NCBI GenBank assembly: GCA_037178625.1
Contig: CM074132.1
Span: 1,116,001-1,180,000, forward strand
Direction of reading: 5' to 3'
Length of the DNA stretch: 64,000 nucleotides
From: Skeletonema tropicum
Taxonomy: Eukaryota > Bacillariophyta > Thalassiosirophyceae > Thalassiosirales > Thalassiosiraceae
Shown: positions 32,207 to 42,896 of the stretch, one piece after another
Position numbering within the stretch: position 1 is the first letter of the stretch
Layout: each line of letters begins with the position of its first letter
Made by a program: the position numbers and the translations under genes
Notes under the pieces: generated by a model
Databases searched by the model: none
The model's input: the letters and a program-made list of their open reading frames with translations, nothing else
What the model was told of the DNA's origin: nothing

Positions 32207-32379
32207 TGAAGCCATCATCTGATTACACTTAGACTCACTTACTGATGTACGTGCTGCTGTTCTGCAATCTTACATCTTCTTCTTTCTTTTTATTGCAGAA
32301 CTTCATTTAGATCTTATATCAAGGTTTTATTGGTATCCACTAAAACGTTAAAATCTGTAGCGAGCTTGTACTTTCCAAA

Positions 32380-32697
32380 ATGAATCCCCGTCTTCAAATG
32401 TTCTCAACAATCTCTCTCTACGTTTTATGCGTGGCCACTGCTCAAGCAGATTATGAACAAGGGCGTAGCCTTCGCGGTGTAACCAAGCCAGATAGCAGTG
32501 GTAATCTTTTTGTGGATGAGCGTGCCAAACCGGCAGGAGAAGGTGGAGTTGCTGTAGGCTTGCTCGATGAGCCTAATTGGTGTCTTTGCTACATTCAAGA
32601 AACTGGTGGTTCACTTGCTTATGATTGCGGCGACTCTACCTGTAGTTTTTGTTGCAGTAGTATGAACGATGATTGGATTGGACTCGACGATGATTAG
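32380..32697 (+). CDS. Small secreted Cys-rich protein
   Basis: 105 residues with a signal peptide (MNPRLQMFSTISLYVLCVAT, cleaved about AQA/DYEQ). GRSLRG follows, then a Cys-rich end: NWCLCYIQETGG, YDCGDSTCSFCCSS and an acidic tail. The six Cys in 30 residues suggest a disulfide-stabilised extracellular peptide. Family not recognised. The frame begins 170 bp after the fold-back element, so its promoter may include element sequence. Confidence 0.55.
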   Translation: MNPRLQMFSTISLYVLCVATAQADYEQGRSLRGVTKPDSSGNLFVDERAKPAGEGGVAVGLLDEPNWCLCYIQETGGSLAYDCGDSTCSFCCSSMNDDWIGLDDD

Positions 32698-32867
32698 GAA
32701 TCGAGCCATGATTTGAGAATAATCGATTGGAATGGTCATCACTTAAGTAACTAGGTTCAATTTTAACACGATAGATTTCGTTTTGCAGAGTTTCTCCAAG
32801 TATTTGCTCACGTCACGGTTAGAGTAGAATTGGACTCTCTCTCTAAAGATGATCTACATACTCCTCG

Positions 32868-33033
32868 TCGTTAGTTGCCTAGCATCACGTGCCAATCGCC
32901 TCAAAGATGTGATCATATTTGCTTCGTGTTGCTGTGTACTCTTACCCCCCTCAATGCAGCTGTAGATACAGATGGCGACATCAGAACTGAATGAATCTCG
33001 CAGATGGGCAGTTCCTCCATCCCCAAGCAACGC
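32868..33033 (+). pseudogene. Diverged fragment of the 5' coding region of the binding-domain/FMO fusion gene
   Basis: Nucleotides here align with 27336-27510 of the fusion gene. Shared words include GCCTAGCATCACGTGCCA, CAGATGGCGACRTCA, GGCAGTTCCT and AAGCAACGCCTACT. In the intact gene these encode the presequence and the first strand of the binding domain. The fragment has indels and stops and ends just before the sulfotransferase stop on the other strand. It shows that this gene was once duplicated locally, about 5.5 kb apart. Confidence 0.8.
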
Positions 33034-33079
33034 CTACTTCTTTTCGTTCTTCTGCAATGAGGATCTCCATTTGCTGCTC

Positions 33080-34636
33080 TTAACTGTTTCGTCCAATTGA
33101 CTCCAAAATTCCTGGGCAATTCTTGTGGGCATTATCCAACGCAGACTTGATGTCATCGTCAGATAAATTCACGGCTCTATTGAGCAAATCAATGTAAAGT
33201 ATATACTCATTCCGCAACAACTTGCACAAGGTTGCTCGCCCTTCGTCGCTCAGGTTGCTCCTCACTGGTAATTTTGCTTGACTATTGACTACTTTTCCTT
33301 CATCATCGCTGCCTGGTACAGGAACATCCTCCGGTGCTCCTAGGAGATTGTTTACTGTCACCCAATCTTGCCACAAACTTTTGGTGCGGATTACAAAGAC
33401 CTCTTTGTTAGCCGGTAGCTCCTTCAAATATGCTTTTACAAAGGTCAACATTCGTAGAAAGAAGATTCTTTGTGAGAAATTTCACCAAGCAAACAAGGCA
33501 ATACTGTATGTTAAGCAACCGAAACTCACCCTCATAATTGATACGGACGTGAACTACATGTCTACTTGTCGCTGCTGCAATTTCCTTGCATGTCTCTCTA
33601 CAATTTAGCGTAATTTGTTCCGTGTGATATTCTCCTTTTTGAAGATACGTTATCTTTGTATGGAAAAGATCCTTCTCACTAGGTGGCTCATTCGTAGTCG
33701 CACATTGGATGAATTCTTGCACATTCGGATAACATCCAGTATACGCCACTCTGTGGAAATAAAGCAACTTGTAAGTACATGAACAATCATGATTAACAGC
33801 AAGTATCTTCATATAGCTGCAACTCACCTATGAATTTGATCATTCCGAGGCCCATCCACTCCAAAGACTCTCCCAGCCCAAATAGGTGGAGGTTGACCGT
33901 TCCTTTCGGCTCTAAACCTTGCTTCATAATTTCTTGTTCTCAAAGCATCAATATTATCTGGATGACGAAAGAGGAATGCAGAAATCCATCTATCCAATGG
34001 ATCACGAGCCACCAAAACTATAGAACTGACACGAGCGTAATATTCAGCCATTTTGCCACTGTCCACGTTGCTTGTGTGCAAATAGAACTGAATTCTTTGT
34101 GACGCAATGGTTTCGGTCTCGCCTACCTTTCCGGGAAACTTTTTCCATCGCTCAGCTTCACATTCTTTGCCTTCTACGGCTTGTACGCATCCATTGCGTA
34201 GGAGCAAGGAGATGGTGCTCCCGCCTGACTTGCCAATGTGTACAAACGCTAATGTTCGGTCCTTGTCGGGTATTTCAATCCGCTTTGATCGATCGATGAC
34301 ATCGTATATTGATGCTTGGGAATCATCTTCGATTGTGACCGGTGCCTCCGGCGTTTCAGCTTTAGTTGCAACATTTCCGTCAAAATTCTTTAACGACTCG
34401 TGTACGATACCCCCAGCAGTGGGATTCTGTTTCGAAGTCAGCTGCAGACTGAGGATAAAAGAGACTGAACTAATAGCAAAAATTGCGAACACAGCCGAAC
34501 GAATGATTTGTCCTCTGTTCATATTCTTTTCGCCACCGCCACCGCTGCTTCTTCTTCTGCTGCTGCTGCTTAGAACAGCTTGATTCTGCGTCGTAATAGT
34601 ACAATCTCTATCTTCTTCTGCTACACAGCACTGCAT
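33080..34636 (-). CDS. Golgi-type carbohydrate sulfotransferase, three exons
   Basis: Exons 34636-33828, 33750-33530 and 33432-33080 with introns of 77 and 97 bp (GTGAGT donors) give 460 residues in one frame. A cytosolic Ser-rich N-terminus precedes one membrane span (SAVFAIFAISSVSFILSLQL), the type II layout of Golgi enzymes. The PAPS 5'-phosphosulfate site is LAFVHIGKSGGSTISLLL, and the 3'-phosphate site is VLVARDPLDRWISAFLFRHP. Exon 3 adds EVFVIRTKSLWQDW. The protein should transfer sulfate from PAPS to a glycan. Which sugar is not determined. The third splice acceptor (TTTGTAAAAG) was chosen because it keeps frame and the YLKELP...VIRT motif. Confidence 0.85.
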
Positions 34637-35031
34637 ACAATAACGTTCACTTCCAATCCATCGGGCGGGCTACTAGGTACTTCCTACTTCGAACTTGAAC
34701 TTTATCCCCTTGCCCTACCTTGTGTACTTTCACTTTGCTCTTTTTGATTGATCGCCTCGCCTAAAAAATGACACGCAAGAGGATAACGGCGGACGGTACC
34801 TTATCTTCGTTATGTGAATGTCGCAACGACACCGTCTGCACATCGCTGGCGCGCTCGCCTTCTCTGCTACTTAAAGCCCCACACACATCCTCCTGCCTCC
34901 ATCCAAGCTCGTCAAGTCAGCATCAACACAGGCATGCAGTACAATAAGTGAGAACCAATGCCAATGCAATGAGCTTAACGGCGAGAGACATATGATTTGA
35001 ATCACAATATACTACATAATAGATAGGCACG
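34637..35031. other. Divergent promoter region, sulfotransferase / BipA
   Basis: 395 bp between two outward-facing genes. No element can be called with confidence. Confidence 0.45.
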
Positions 35032-37522
35032 ATGATATTCTCAAAATGGGCTGTGAACAAAGCTGTCACGACCCAGTTGAATAGGCTCACAAAATGTGAG
35101 CAAATTGCAAAGAGATCTTGCCCTGCCCTTACAAGCAATGCTTTTGGCAGAGAAGTCCAAAGCTCAATTCAAACAACCGCTTCAACGGCAAGGTTGCCTC
35201 ATGTGTCGACTGTCGCTCCTAGATCGATCGCATCAATTAGTCAGAGTCATACACAATATTCTATCAGTCAGCACGAGCATGCCCTGCTCAAAAATAATTC
35301 TTTGTCTGCCCATTCATTCTCCTCGGCAGCTACAGAAATTGAGCTAGATGATAACACAGCTACCAGCTACACTATCAAGAGACGTCAGGGCGTGCGCAAC
35401 GTAGCAATTGTAGCACATGTAGATCACGGCAAGACGACTTTGGTAGATGAATTACTCAAGGTGGCAGCTGCGTCCTCCTCATCTTCTTCCTCTACAAAAA
35501 ATAATAATGCAGACGACAATTCTACAGACGACGCAGAAGTAGATCTCAATCGTTTAATGGACTCTGGTGACTTGGAAAAGGAACGTGGTATCACAATCAC
35601 GTCCAAGGTGACACGCTTGGATTATAATAATGGGGATAAGAATTACATTATCAATGTTGTGGATACACCCGGCCACGCTGACTTTGCTGGTGAGGTTGAC
35701 CGTATCTTGGGCACTGTGGATGGGGTTGTGTTGGTAGTCGATGCCGGAGAAGGACCCAAAAGTCAGACCAAATATGTCCTTTCGTGTGCTTTAAATCTTG
35801 GACTGAAACCCATTGTCGTTTTGAACAAGGCTGATAGAGAAGAAAGTTTGGGACGTCTCGAGGGTGGTGAAACGGAGCTAGAATTGATGGATTTGTTTGA
35901 GGCTCTTGGGGCGGATGCTGATCAAATGGAGTATAGGACAATATATGGTAGTGCAAGGGGTGGTTGGATTACAGAAGATGTTGATGTTGCGTTAAAGATT
36001 GCGAGTGATGGAGGAGTTGATAAGGATGGTGCATCGAGTGATATGAGCGGATTATTGAATGCAATTTTGGAGGATATTCCGGAACCACCTTTGCATTGGT
36101 ATGGAGAAAGCACAGATGACAAAACGAACGAGAGTGACTTTGCAGATCAACCTTTCTCCATGACTGCCACTACTGTGGGAATGGACCCATACCTCGGAAG
36201 AACGTGCACTGGCAGAATTTATTCTGGTCAAATCAAAATAGGAGAGGCCGTAACTCTTCTCAAACGTCAAAATGAATCAGATGCAGAAGCTGTTAATAAT
36301 GTCAATGGTCCATCTTCTTCTGTGGCAGGATTGTTTGCTAATCGTGGCGTTTCACGTGTACCGCTTGAGCCTGCGCTAGCTTTTGCTGGAGGTAAGTCGC
36401 TCAAAGTATTGATCGTTTTCTCGCTTCGCTCAAACACTCACAATACTTTTTGCTCCAGATATTGTAACATTGGCAGGTATTCCAGAAACAATGAAGGTTG
36501 GAGATACATTGACATCCACTAACAATCAAGTTCCTAATGCAATTGACACTCCACCATTGGCACCACCCACGTTGTCTTGTTTATTTGGAGCTAACAACGG
36601 TCCGCTTGCGGGCAGAGAAGGCACCATTGTAGCGAGTAGTCGGGTTCGAGCACGTTTGATCAATGAAACTGATAACAATGTCACCCTTACAGTTGAACTA
36701 TGTGAAGCTGATGCAGAGAAAACTGTCGTATTTGGGCGTGGGGAGCTCCAGATTGGTATCCTTGTTGAGCAGATGAGGCGTGAGGGATATGAAATGATCA
36801 TTACTCCGCCGCAGATTATAACTTCGACTTGTCCAACAACTGGTGAAAAGCTTGAACCGTACGAAGAAGTTGTGGTCGATGTTGACTCTGAGTATTCAGG
36901 AACAGTAGTCAATGCGTTGACTGGTTCACGAAAGGGTGTCTTGGTAGAGATGGTTGATGATGCTCAAGGAAAAGCGAGACTTAAGTTTGAAATACCTTCC
37001 AGAGGGCTATTAGGTTTTGGACCGGAGGTTGCAACAGCGACTAGAGGAACTGCAGTAATGCACCACATGTATTTAGAAGATAGAGAATATGCTGGGCCCA
37101 TTGGCCAGGGTTCTGATCGTGGAAAGCTTGTTTGTAATGAAATGGGCAAGGCAACTCTATTTGCTTTAGAGAGTTTGCAAGCAAGAGGAACTCTTTTCGT
37201 GGCCCCTGGGGAGATGGTTTACCCTGGTATGGTCATTGGAGAGAATGCCAAATCTGGAGACCTTGAAGTGAATCCTGTGCGGGCAAAGGCTACCAGTAAC
37301 ATGAGAACTCAGTCAAAAGACGAAAAACTCTATTTGACGCCACCGAAGAAATTCAGTATTGAAGAATTGATCGGTTACATGTCAGAAGATGAAGTGATAG
37401 AAGTTACTCCACAAAGTGTCAGGTTGAGAAAAGCAGAGTTGGATGCTGGTGTGAGGGAAAGAGCGGCGCGAGCAAAGAAGAAGCAAATGGACGCTTTGAA
37501 GGCAAAGGGTGGAAAGAAATAA
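35032..37522 (+). CDS. typA: Organellar translational GTPase BipA/TypA
   Basis: Exon 1 is 35032-36391 and exon 2 is 36459-37522, with a 67-bp intron; 807 residues, intact. The first 115 residues are Ser/Thr/Arg-rich and resemble a mitochondrial presequence. GTPase motifs: G1 AHVDHGKTT (about 128-136), switch [11 protein letters not shown]4 NKAD. A Ser/Asp-rich insertion ([15 protein letters not shown]) interrupts the region after G1. Domain II ([19 protein letters not shown]), the domain III/V EF-G-like parts ([36 protein letters not shown]) and the BipA-specific C-terminal domain ([19 protein letters not shown]) follow. BipA aids ribosome assembly and stress translation. The target organelle is inferred; no Phe-type plastid cleavage site is seen. 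Confidence 0.95.
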
Positions 37523-38030
37523 ATCAAAATAAGAATTCCATTACTATGATAAATAATCTAAACAAGAAAACAGAATTTTCCTGCAATATCATTCCATCAA
37601 GCAATGTGCAAATTCAATGGGGAGACTACCCACCATCAAATGAAACGGCATTGACTCGAGTCATATTACATAACATGACCAACCTACCTCCACCTTGGGA
37701 GGTATTCTTCAGCACCCAGTCCATATCCTTGATGGATCTGGAGCGTCATTACGGTGAGCACGAGCTACGCTTCAAATGAGGTGACAATCTTCATTACAGT
37801 CTCTTGAATCTTTCTGAACAAGCCAACCTTGACTTTGCGTGAATTTTCAGTTCAAAGCTATAATTTTCCCAGAAGAAACATTCACCCCAGCTCTCAACTA
37901 ACTGCCTTCAGAATGCTTCCTCACCTCACATCGGGTGCAGATCTAGAATCCCGCGAGAACATAAAAGAGAGAGCTGATGGTGCAGCTCAATGGTGTTCTC
38001 GTGGTTCCCTAGATCCACCCGATACAACAC
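37523..38030. other. 3' flank of BipA, no clear gene
   Basis: About 500 bp. A 78-codon plus-strand frame at 37546 starts 23 bp after the BipA stop and has no family features, so I take it as untranslated. The minus-strand frame to 37926 is the +1 extension of the small secreted gene. Confidence 0.4.
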
Positions 38031-38077
38031 GACGAATTGCTGTCTGGACTTAGAGTCCAGACACGGGGCAATTCGTC
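38031..38077. repeat. Two-part perfect stem-loop next to the stop codon of the small secreted gene
   Basis: Outer arms GACGAATTGC (38031-38040) and GCAATTCGTC (38068-38077) pair perfectly over 10 bp. Inner arms TGTCTGGACT (38041-38050) and AGTCCAGACA (38054-38063) pair over 10 bp around a TAG loop. A single 4-base CGGG bulge separates the two stems on one side. It begins 8 bases after the TGA of the minus-strand gene at 38086-38358. Confidence 0.9.
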
Positions 38078-38085
38078 TGCCCGGA

Positions 38086-38358
38086 TCACTGTGGAAATGT
38101 TGAGAGACAAGAGTATTGATTATTAGAGCCAATGGATAAAACAAAAAAGCAAGTAGCATCAATAGGGCGACTTACTCCCATGCAGAAGCCGCACTTCCTC
38201 GCAGGGTTGATGTTGGGGTCAGATGCAACGGCAGGATTGTCGAGAAGACCCTCGGCGGCAGCAGGAATTTTGGGGCCCTCCTGTTGGGGGACGGCGCCTT
38301 TGTAAAACGCAGACGCGCCAGTAGCAATGAGCGCTAGGATGAAAAGGTAACGAGCCAT
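38086..38358 (-). CDS. Small secreted protein with an intron directly before its stop codon
   Basis: The signal peptide MARYLFILALIATGASAF is followed by a Pro/Ala-rich mature part and RKCGFCMG. A donor GTAAGT at 38175 and an acceptor CCACAG at 38089 define an 87-bp intron. Splicing leaves 61 residues ending at the TGA (38088-38086). Retention keeps frame and gives 90 residues ending at the same TGA. ASAF/YK at the cleavage site is a plausible plastid-targeting junction. Family not recognised. After the TGA, the +1 frame stays open for about 55 codons to 37926 and a strong stem-loop begins 8 bases downstream. Confidence 0.55.
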   Translation of the reverse strand: MARYLFILALIATGASAFYKGAVPQQEGPKIPAAAEGLLDNPAVASDPNINPARKCGFCMGVSRPIDATCFFVLSIGSNNQYSCLSTFPQ

Positions 38359-38906
38359 ATTGACGATGGGCTAATGGATCGACAGAAGAAAAGATTATGA
38401 TGAGAAGAGTTGAGACATCAAAAACATCACAAGTGTCAAGGATATTTTCTTGAAGAAAACATGGAACATAAAGGCAACCGCCGCTCAACAATCAGAAGAA
38501 CCATTACATTGTCGAGATACTTCATCACCGCATCCGCTTGGTACAAGATAGTCACTCACCAACAGCTTGCGTAGTTCTTAGTGCAGTTCTTTTTGTTCCG
38601 AGATTGATGTCATCGAACGCATGTCAAAACAAAAATCGATGATTTTTCTTTTTTGACGTTCCTTCATTTTTATTGAGTCGAGTCAAGTATATACAATATA
38701 ACAGAAAAAAGTTGTAGGTGTAGGTAGCAGTGTTCCTCGGCATACATGCTTATATAGACAAGATGAGTATACAAAACAAGAAACTTTACCATGTTGATTT
38801 TCAAGAGAAACAAACGACCATAAATTTTACTCCTATCGTAAATAATTCTCAGATGATGACATCAGATGCTCAGGCTTCTTCCGATGAGCATCAACGTGTC
38901 AGGTTC
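38359..38906. other. Intergenic, nothing recognised
   Basis: 548 bp between two minus-strand genes. It contains the promoter of the small secreted gene and the 3' flank of the membrane protein. A 105-codon plus-strand frame at 38730 overlaps the membrane gene's 3' end and has no features of a real protein. Confidence 0.45.
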
Positions 38907-39903
38907 TTACTTGCGAATTTCAGTATTGACGAGGGTGACAACCATGGGAGGGTCTTTCTTCATTTGTTCCAATGCAAAGAAGATAGGGAGAACTGCTGCA
39001 AAAAGCAACCAGGCTTTATTTGTGAATTGGGAAACAGGAAATGAGATGAGGGTGTTTGGAATGCCAGTCGAAAGGGCGAGAATGGTCCAGGTAATCTTGA
39101 TGACAGTAAATGTAGTCAACAGGACAAGGTATGTATTCGCCAATGTAACGGTCATCGCTTGAGAGAAACACCAGAAGCTTTGTTTACGGTAGGTGAGGTA
39201 GATCACGTTCTCGAAAGCGATGAAGACAAGGCCAATTTGAAGACCCAAAAATCCAATTGTGTGCGCAGTAACAGCCGGGATGGTGAGGCTACCAATGGTA
39301 AGGTCGTCGTCCGTCACCTTGCAGACGAAGATCATGCGGAACCAGGCAACTAGCACAAGCTTCGCCCAGAACAAAACATTCATCAATTTTTCCTTGTCGG
39401 CGGGGAAAACTCCATTCTGCATGTCGTTCTTGATCTGCAAGTGGCTCATGAGGAGGTAAAGAACCAGAGAAAACTCAAAAATGGGGTAGACCAATGCTGT
39501 CAACTGGGTGGAAGGTTCATAATCCCAGTAGATGCAGGGCTGAAAAGAAGCAGTTTGAAGGAGAGACAGGCATAGTGTTAGGTGTGTATCAAATAATAAT
39601 GGTGTGAGAAGTGGTGTGAGGGTTTATGATCGAGGAATGTATGATGCGTCGGTTACTCACGTTGTTGGTACCAAACACTGCAATCAAATCAGCGCAATCC
39701 ATTCCAGACATCTCTACGCCCTCTTTGACACATGACATGTTGGGCCAGGTAAAAATTGATGACATAATTGCGGCGAAAATCACAAATCCCCAGAAGGAAC
39801 AGTAAGAAAACAAACGAATCTTCTCGACGTGGATTGTGAAGACGGTGGGCTCTGGGCTCTTGGCCCCCTCGGCCGAACCTAGTGGAACTGCTTGGTAGGA
39901 CAT
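38907..39903 (-). CDS. Multipass membrane protein of unknown family, two exons
   Basis: Exon 1 is 39903-39661 and exon 2 is 39539-38907, with a 121-bp GTGAGT...TTTTCAG intron; 291 residues. A cytosolic start (MSYQAVPLGSAEGAKSPEPT) is followed by six to seven hydrophobic spans, beginning with LFSYCSFWGFVIFAAIMSSI. A Cys-containing loop (CVKEGVEMSGMDCADL, then CIYWDYEP) lies between spans 1 and 2. There is no transporter signature I can name. It diverges from another multipass gene at 40846, across a repeat cluster. The two do not align convincingly, so they are probably unrelated. Confidence 0.65.
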
Positions 39904-39998
39904 GTTTGTGTTGTTGATGTCAGTGTTTTATGGCAGAGCGGATTATGAGATGGAGTGAAAAATCTTTGTTGATTGCCTCTGATTTGCTCTGGAGGTTT

Positions 39999-40611
39999 GG
40001 ATACTTTTTAACGTAGGAATTCATATCCTCTCTAGCGATGAAGTAGAGTGGATAACGTGGCCGCGAAGGGTGCCCTGGCCGCGCGGCCCGAGCGAAAGTA
40101 TCGTGGTCGGTGTCGAGATCGCATCTCGTATCTTTTAATACGGCCGTTAGAAGATTCAGAAGATTCACTTGTAACTATTCCTACGTTGATTTGTCTTCTT
40201 GTGCTTGCGACGCGGAAAGTAGTTCTGTCTCTAGCTTGAATGTAGCTAGATCAAGATATTTAACGATTCGGTTGGAACAACCTCAGCGAAAAATCCTGAC
40301 GTCTTGGATCTGGATACTTTTCAACGTAGGAATTCATATCCTCAATCTTTGGGTGAAGTAGAGTGGCCCAGAAATTTATTCTGAACTTCCAGCAGTTCAA
40401 AACAACGTGGGAGCTCAATAGCTTGAGTAAGTAGATCAGTGAGAGGTTTAAGATTTCGTCATGACAGGTCGGAGTACCGATACATGACTCATCTTTGTCC
40501 CACTCACCCTGAGTACCGCATTTACGTGGTGTCAAAAAATCTGGATCCCTATATCCACTCTACTTCATTGCTCTAGAGAGGATATGAATTCCTACGTTAA
40601 AAAGTATCCAA
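39999..40611. repeat. Three copies of a 55-bp repeat, two direct and one inverted
   Basis: The unit GGATACTTTTTAACGTAGG, continuing AATTCATATCCTC and ending in GAAGTAGAGTGG, occurs at about 39999-40053 and 40310-40366. It recurs inverted at about 40553-40611. The first and third copies are nearly identical and face each other, so the 610-bp block could be a small inverted-repeat element between two membrane-protein genes. No coding capacity inside. Confidence 0.7.
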
Positions 40612-40845
40612 AATGCCCTCATGTTGAGGGTACGTGATGAGGAAGCACAACGTGAGCAATCATTGAAGCTTACGTTCATAATATTCATCAAGAATATAGT
40701 AATGTAAGTGAAAGTGGTAGCCTTGTGACTCGAATGTTCGGTGCCTCTTTTTCAGCATACAGTTTGTATTTATTTGTAGCACGTTTCTCATCAACATCAC
40801 ATCATTTGCATTTTCAATAGATAAGCTCCGTACTGCCGCTGCAAA

Positions 40846-41688
40846 ATGATTGCCGACTTTTGGGTTGATGCGTTACCTGAAGCAACCGAGGAGGGCCCTG
40901 TCCCGGGACGCATGGCGACCTTCATGGTTGGCCATTGCATCTTTTTCATGTTCAATTTTTTGAATGTGTGCTACTTGGTTTTGTTCGAAATGTACACCTT
41001 CCAACGGTTCCACAAGAACATTCTCTTGCAGTTCGGATTCGTTGCATGCTTTGTTCAGTTATTCAGCTGCATCACTTCCATCCATCGCTACAACATCGAT
41101 GATGAATACGGTATTTGGAATCAAGCTGGTGTGTATATCGGTCTTGTCGACTTTTGTTTCTTCAACTTTACGGACTTGTATCTTATTTTCCAACCAAAGG
41201 GGAATGAGACAGCCGTTCGTTTGGGAATGTGTTTCTGGGTTATTATGACAATCCTAAATGGGTATGATTCGATGGTCAATTGGGAGGAAAAGACTACTGG
41301 CCCCTTTCAAATGTACGTTGGTTTGTCAACATTGTCGCACGTCGTCGCCCTCATTGTTTTTCGCAAGTATGTTGAAGATGGTACCGTTAGCGTTGAATCG
41401 GTTGCTCCCAAAGACACCATTTTGAGGTTGCTCAAGGTATTGATTATTGTAGACGCTCTTTGTTTGGGTGCAGCTGGACTTAAAAAGCCGATCCTCTCGT
41501 ATCCAGTAACTGGCTGCACATTCACCGTGATGGTTATCGCAATGACTTTCATTGGTAGAATGGATTTCATGACAGGAAACAGCGCCGCAATCGAGGCTCC
41601 AGCTCCAGGAGCTCCAGGATTTGTTCCGCAGCCACGAGGAAGGGCTGTGGTTCCCACAGAGACTCAGCCCCTCAGGAGTAATGTTTAG
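40846..41688 (+). CDS. Multipass membrane protein of unknown family
   Basis: 280 residues, one exon. About seven hydrophobic segments start with MVGHCIFFMFNFLNVCYLVL and end with CTFTVMVIAMTFIG. The C-terminal tail is Pro/Ala-rich (AIEAPAPGAPGFVPQPRGR). Length and span number resemble seven-helix proteins, but there is no retinal-binding Lys context or receptor signature. No targeting peptide. Family not recognised. Confidence 0.65.
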   Translation: MIADFWVDALPEATEEGPVPGRMATFMVGHCIFFMFNFLNVCYLVLFEMYTFQRFHKNILLQFGFVACFVQLFSCITSIHRYNIDDEYGIWNQAGVYIGLVDFCFFNFTDLYLIFQPKGNETAVRLGMCFWVIMTILNGYDSMVNWEEKTTGPFQMYVGLSTLSHVVALIVFRKYVEDGTVSVESVAPKDTILRLLKVLIIVDALCLGAAGLKKPILSYPVTGCTFTVMVIAMTFIGRMDFMTGNSAAIEAPAPGAPGFVPQPRGRAVVPTETQPLRSNV

Positions 41689-41805
41689 TTCTTTCTTCTT
41701 TCAATGGAAAGTGCTTTGGTCACAAGAGCTACACAGTCATGATTAGATTGACAAATGGGTAGCGATAGAAACAAGAATAAGTGTCATTTAATACTTAATC
41801 ATGTG

Positions 41806-42843
41806 TAGGTACTTCAACAAATAAAGTACGAAAAGCGATTAAGGCTCTTCGTCATACTCAAAACTCATCTGTCCCATAAAAAGTGTGACTTTGACGTATG
41901 GCGTGCGTAGAAGTGAACATGCAGTCTCGAAGCTAAAATGAGAGGTCAAGTGTGGGCTGACCAGCAGCGCCACATTCTGCCAAAAATCACATCTATCGTC
42001 GTCAATATTGGCATGAACCGCTTGTAGTGGCCCATTATACTCGGCGGTGATACTACATACAAGCACATTAGCACTGCGCAGACGGCTGGCGTGCGTAGAA
42101 GCGAAGATAAGATGCAGTCTCGAAGCTGATACGAGAGGAATCAGAAAAGGAGCGCTGCATCGCTCGCTGTTGGGGATTCAACACTTCAGGCCACTACCCA
42201 AAGACACGCACCTCCCAAGCGGAAGAAACGGAAGCTGCCAACCTGAGGCCACATGCAGGCTATTTCCCTTCGTGTTAGCAGATGCACTCTCACCTGGTTT
42301 CGAACGCTCCGGCGTTTAAGAGGAGCACCCGGCTCCTACGGGGGCACCCGTCTTGCTGTCTGGTAAGCCTTTCGGCAGTAAAAGACCGTACATTGTACCT
42401 AAGCAGGTCCAGATTATACTCGTGTAGATATCTAATCTGATTAATTTTGTATTTATTTATTTATTAGGTACTTCAACAAATAAAGTACGAAAAGCGATTA
42501 AGGCTCTTCTTCATACTCAAAACTCATCTGTCCCATAAAAAGTGTGACTTTGACCATAGAGTCTTTTGTGTCAAAATACTAGCACTGCTCAGACGGCTGG
42601 TATGGCGTGCGTAGAAGTGAACATGCAGTCTCGAAGCTAAAATGAGAGGTCAAGTGTGGGCTGACCAGCAGCGCCACATTCTGCCAAAAATCACATCTAT
42701 CGTCGTCAATATTGGCATGAACCGCTTGTAGTGGCCCATTATACTCGGCGGTGATACTACATACAAGCACATTAGCACTGCGCAGACGGCTGGCGTGCGT
42801 AGAAGCGAAGATAAGATGCAGTCTCGAAGCTGATACGAGAGGT
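41806..42843. repeat. Tandem duplication R1 (two copies, about 325 and 378 bp)
   Basis: Copy 1 at about 41806-42132 and copy 2 at 42465-42843 both begin TAGGTACTTCAACAAATAAA and run through GGCGTGCGTAGAAG, CAGTCTCGAAGCT and CATTATACTCGGCGGTGATAC. Copy 2 carries about 53 extra bases after GTGTGACTTTGAC. Partial copies of the GAAGCGAAGATGCAGTCTCG segment recur at about 43569-43700 and 43755-43880. No credible coding sequence. Confidence 0.85.
42303..42376. repeat. String of four short perfect hairpins
   Basis: Between the two R1 copies: AACGC-TCCG-GCGTT (42303-42316), AGGAGC-ACCCG-GCTCCT (42321-42337), ACGGG-GGCA-CCCGT (42338-42351) and GCC-TTTC-GGC (42367-42376). The first three follow one another with almost no spacer. 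Confidence 0.6.
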
Positions 42844-42896
42844 CAAGTGTAGTATGGGCTGGCTAGCAGCACCACATTCTACCAGATCATATCTAT

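Noticed and set aside
37546..37779. 77-codon frame just downstream of BipA
   Set aside because: It starts 23 bp after the BipA stop, has no recognisable features, and most likely is 3' untranslated sequence.
42047..42319. Short frames in the duplicated 42-44 kb region
   Set aside because: They are not preserved between the duplicate copies in the way coding sequence would be, and have no homology.
42280..42400. Possible tRNA around GGTTTCGAACGCTCC
   Set aside because: No acceptor stem, D arm or anticodon arm can be folded around the T-loop-like word; the region is a series of simple hairpins.
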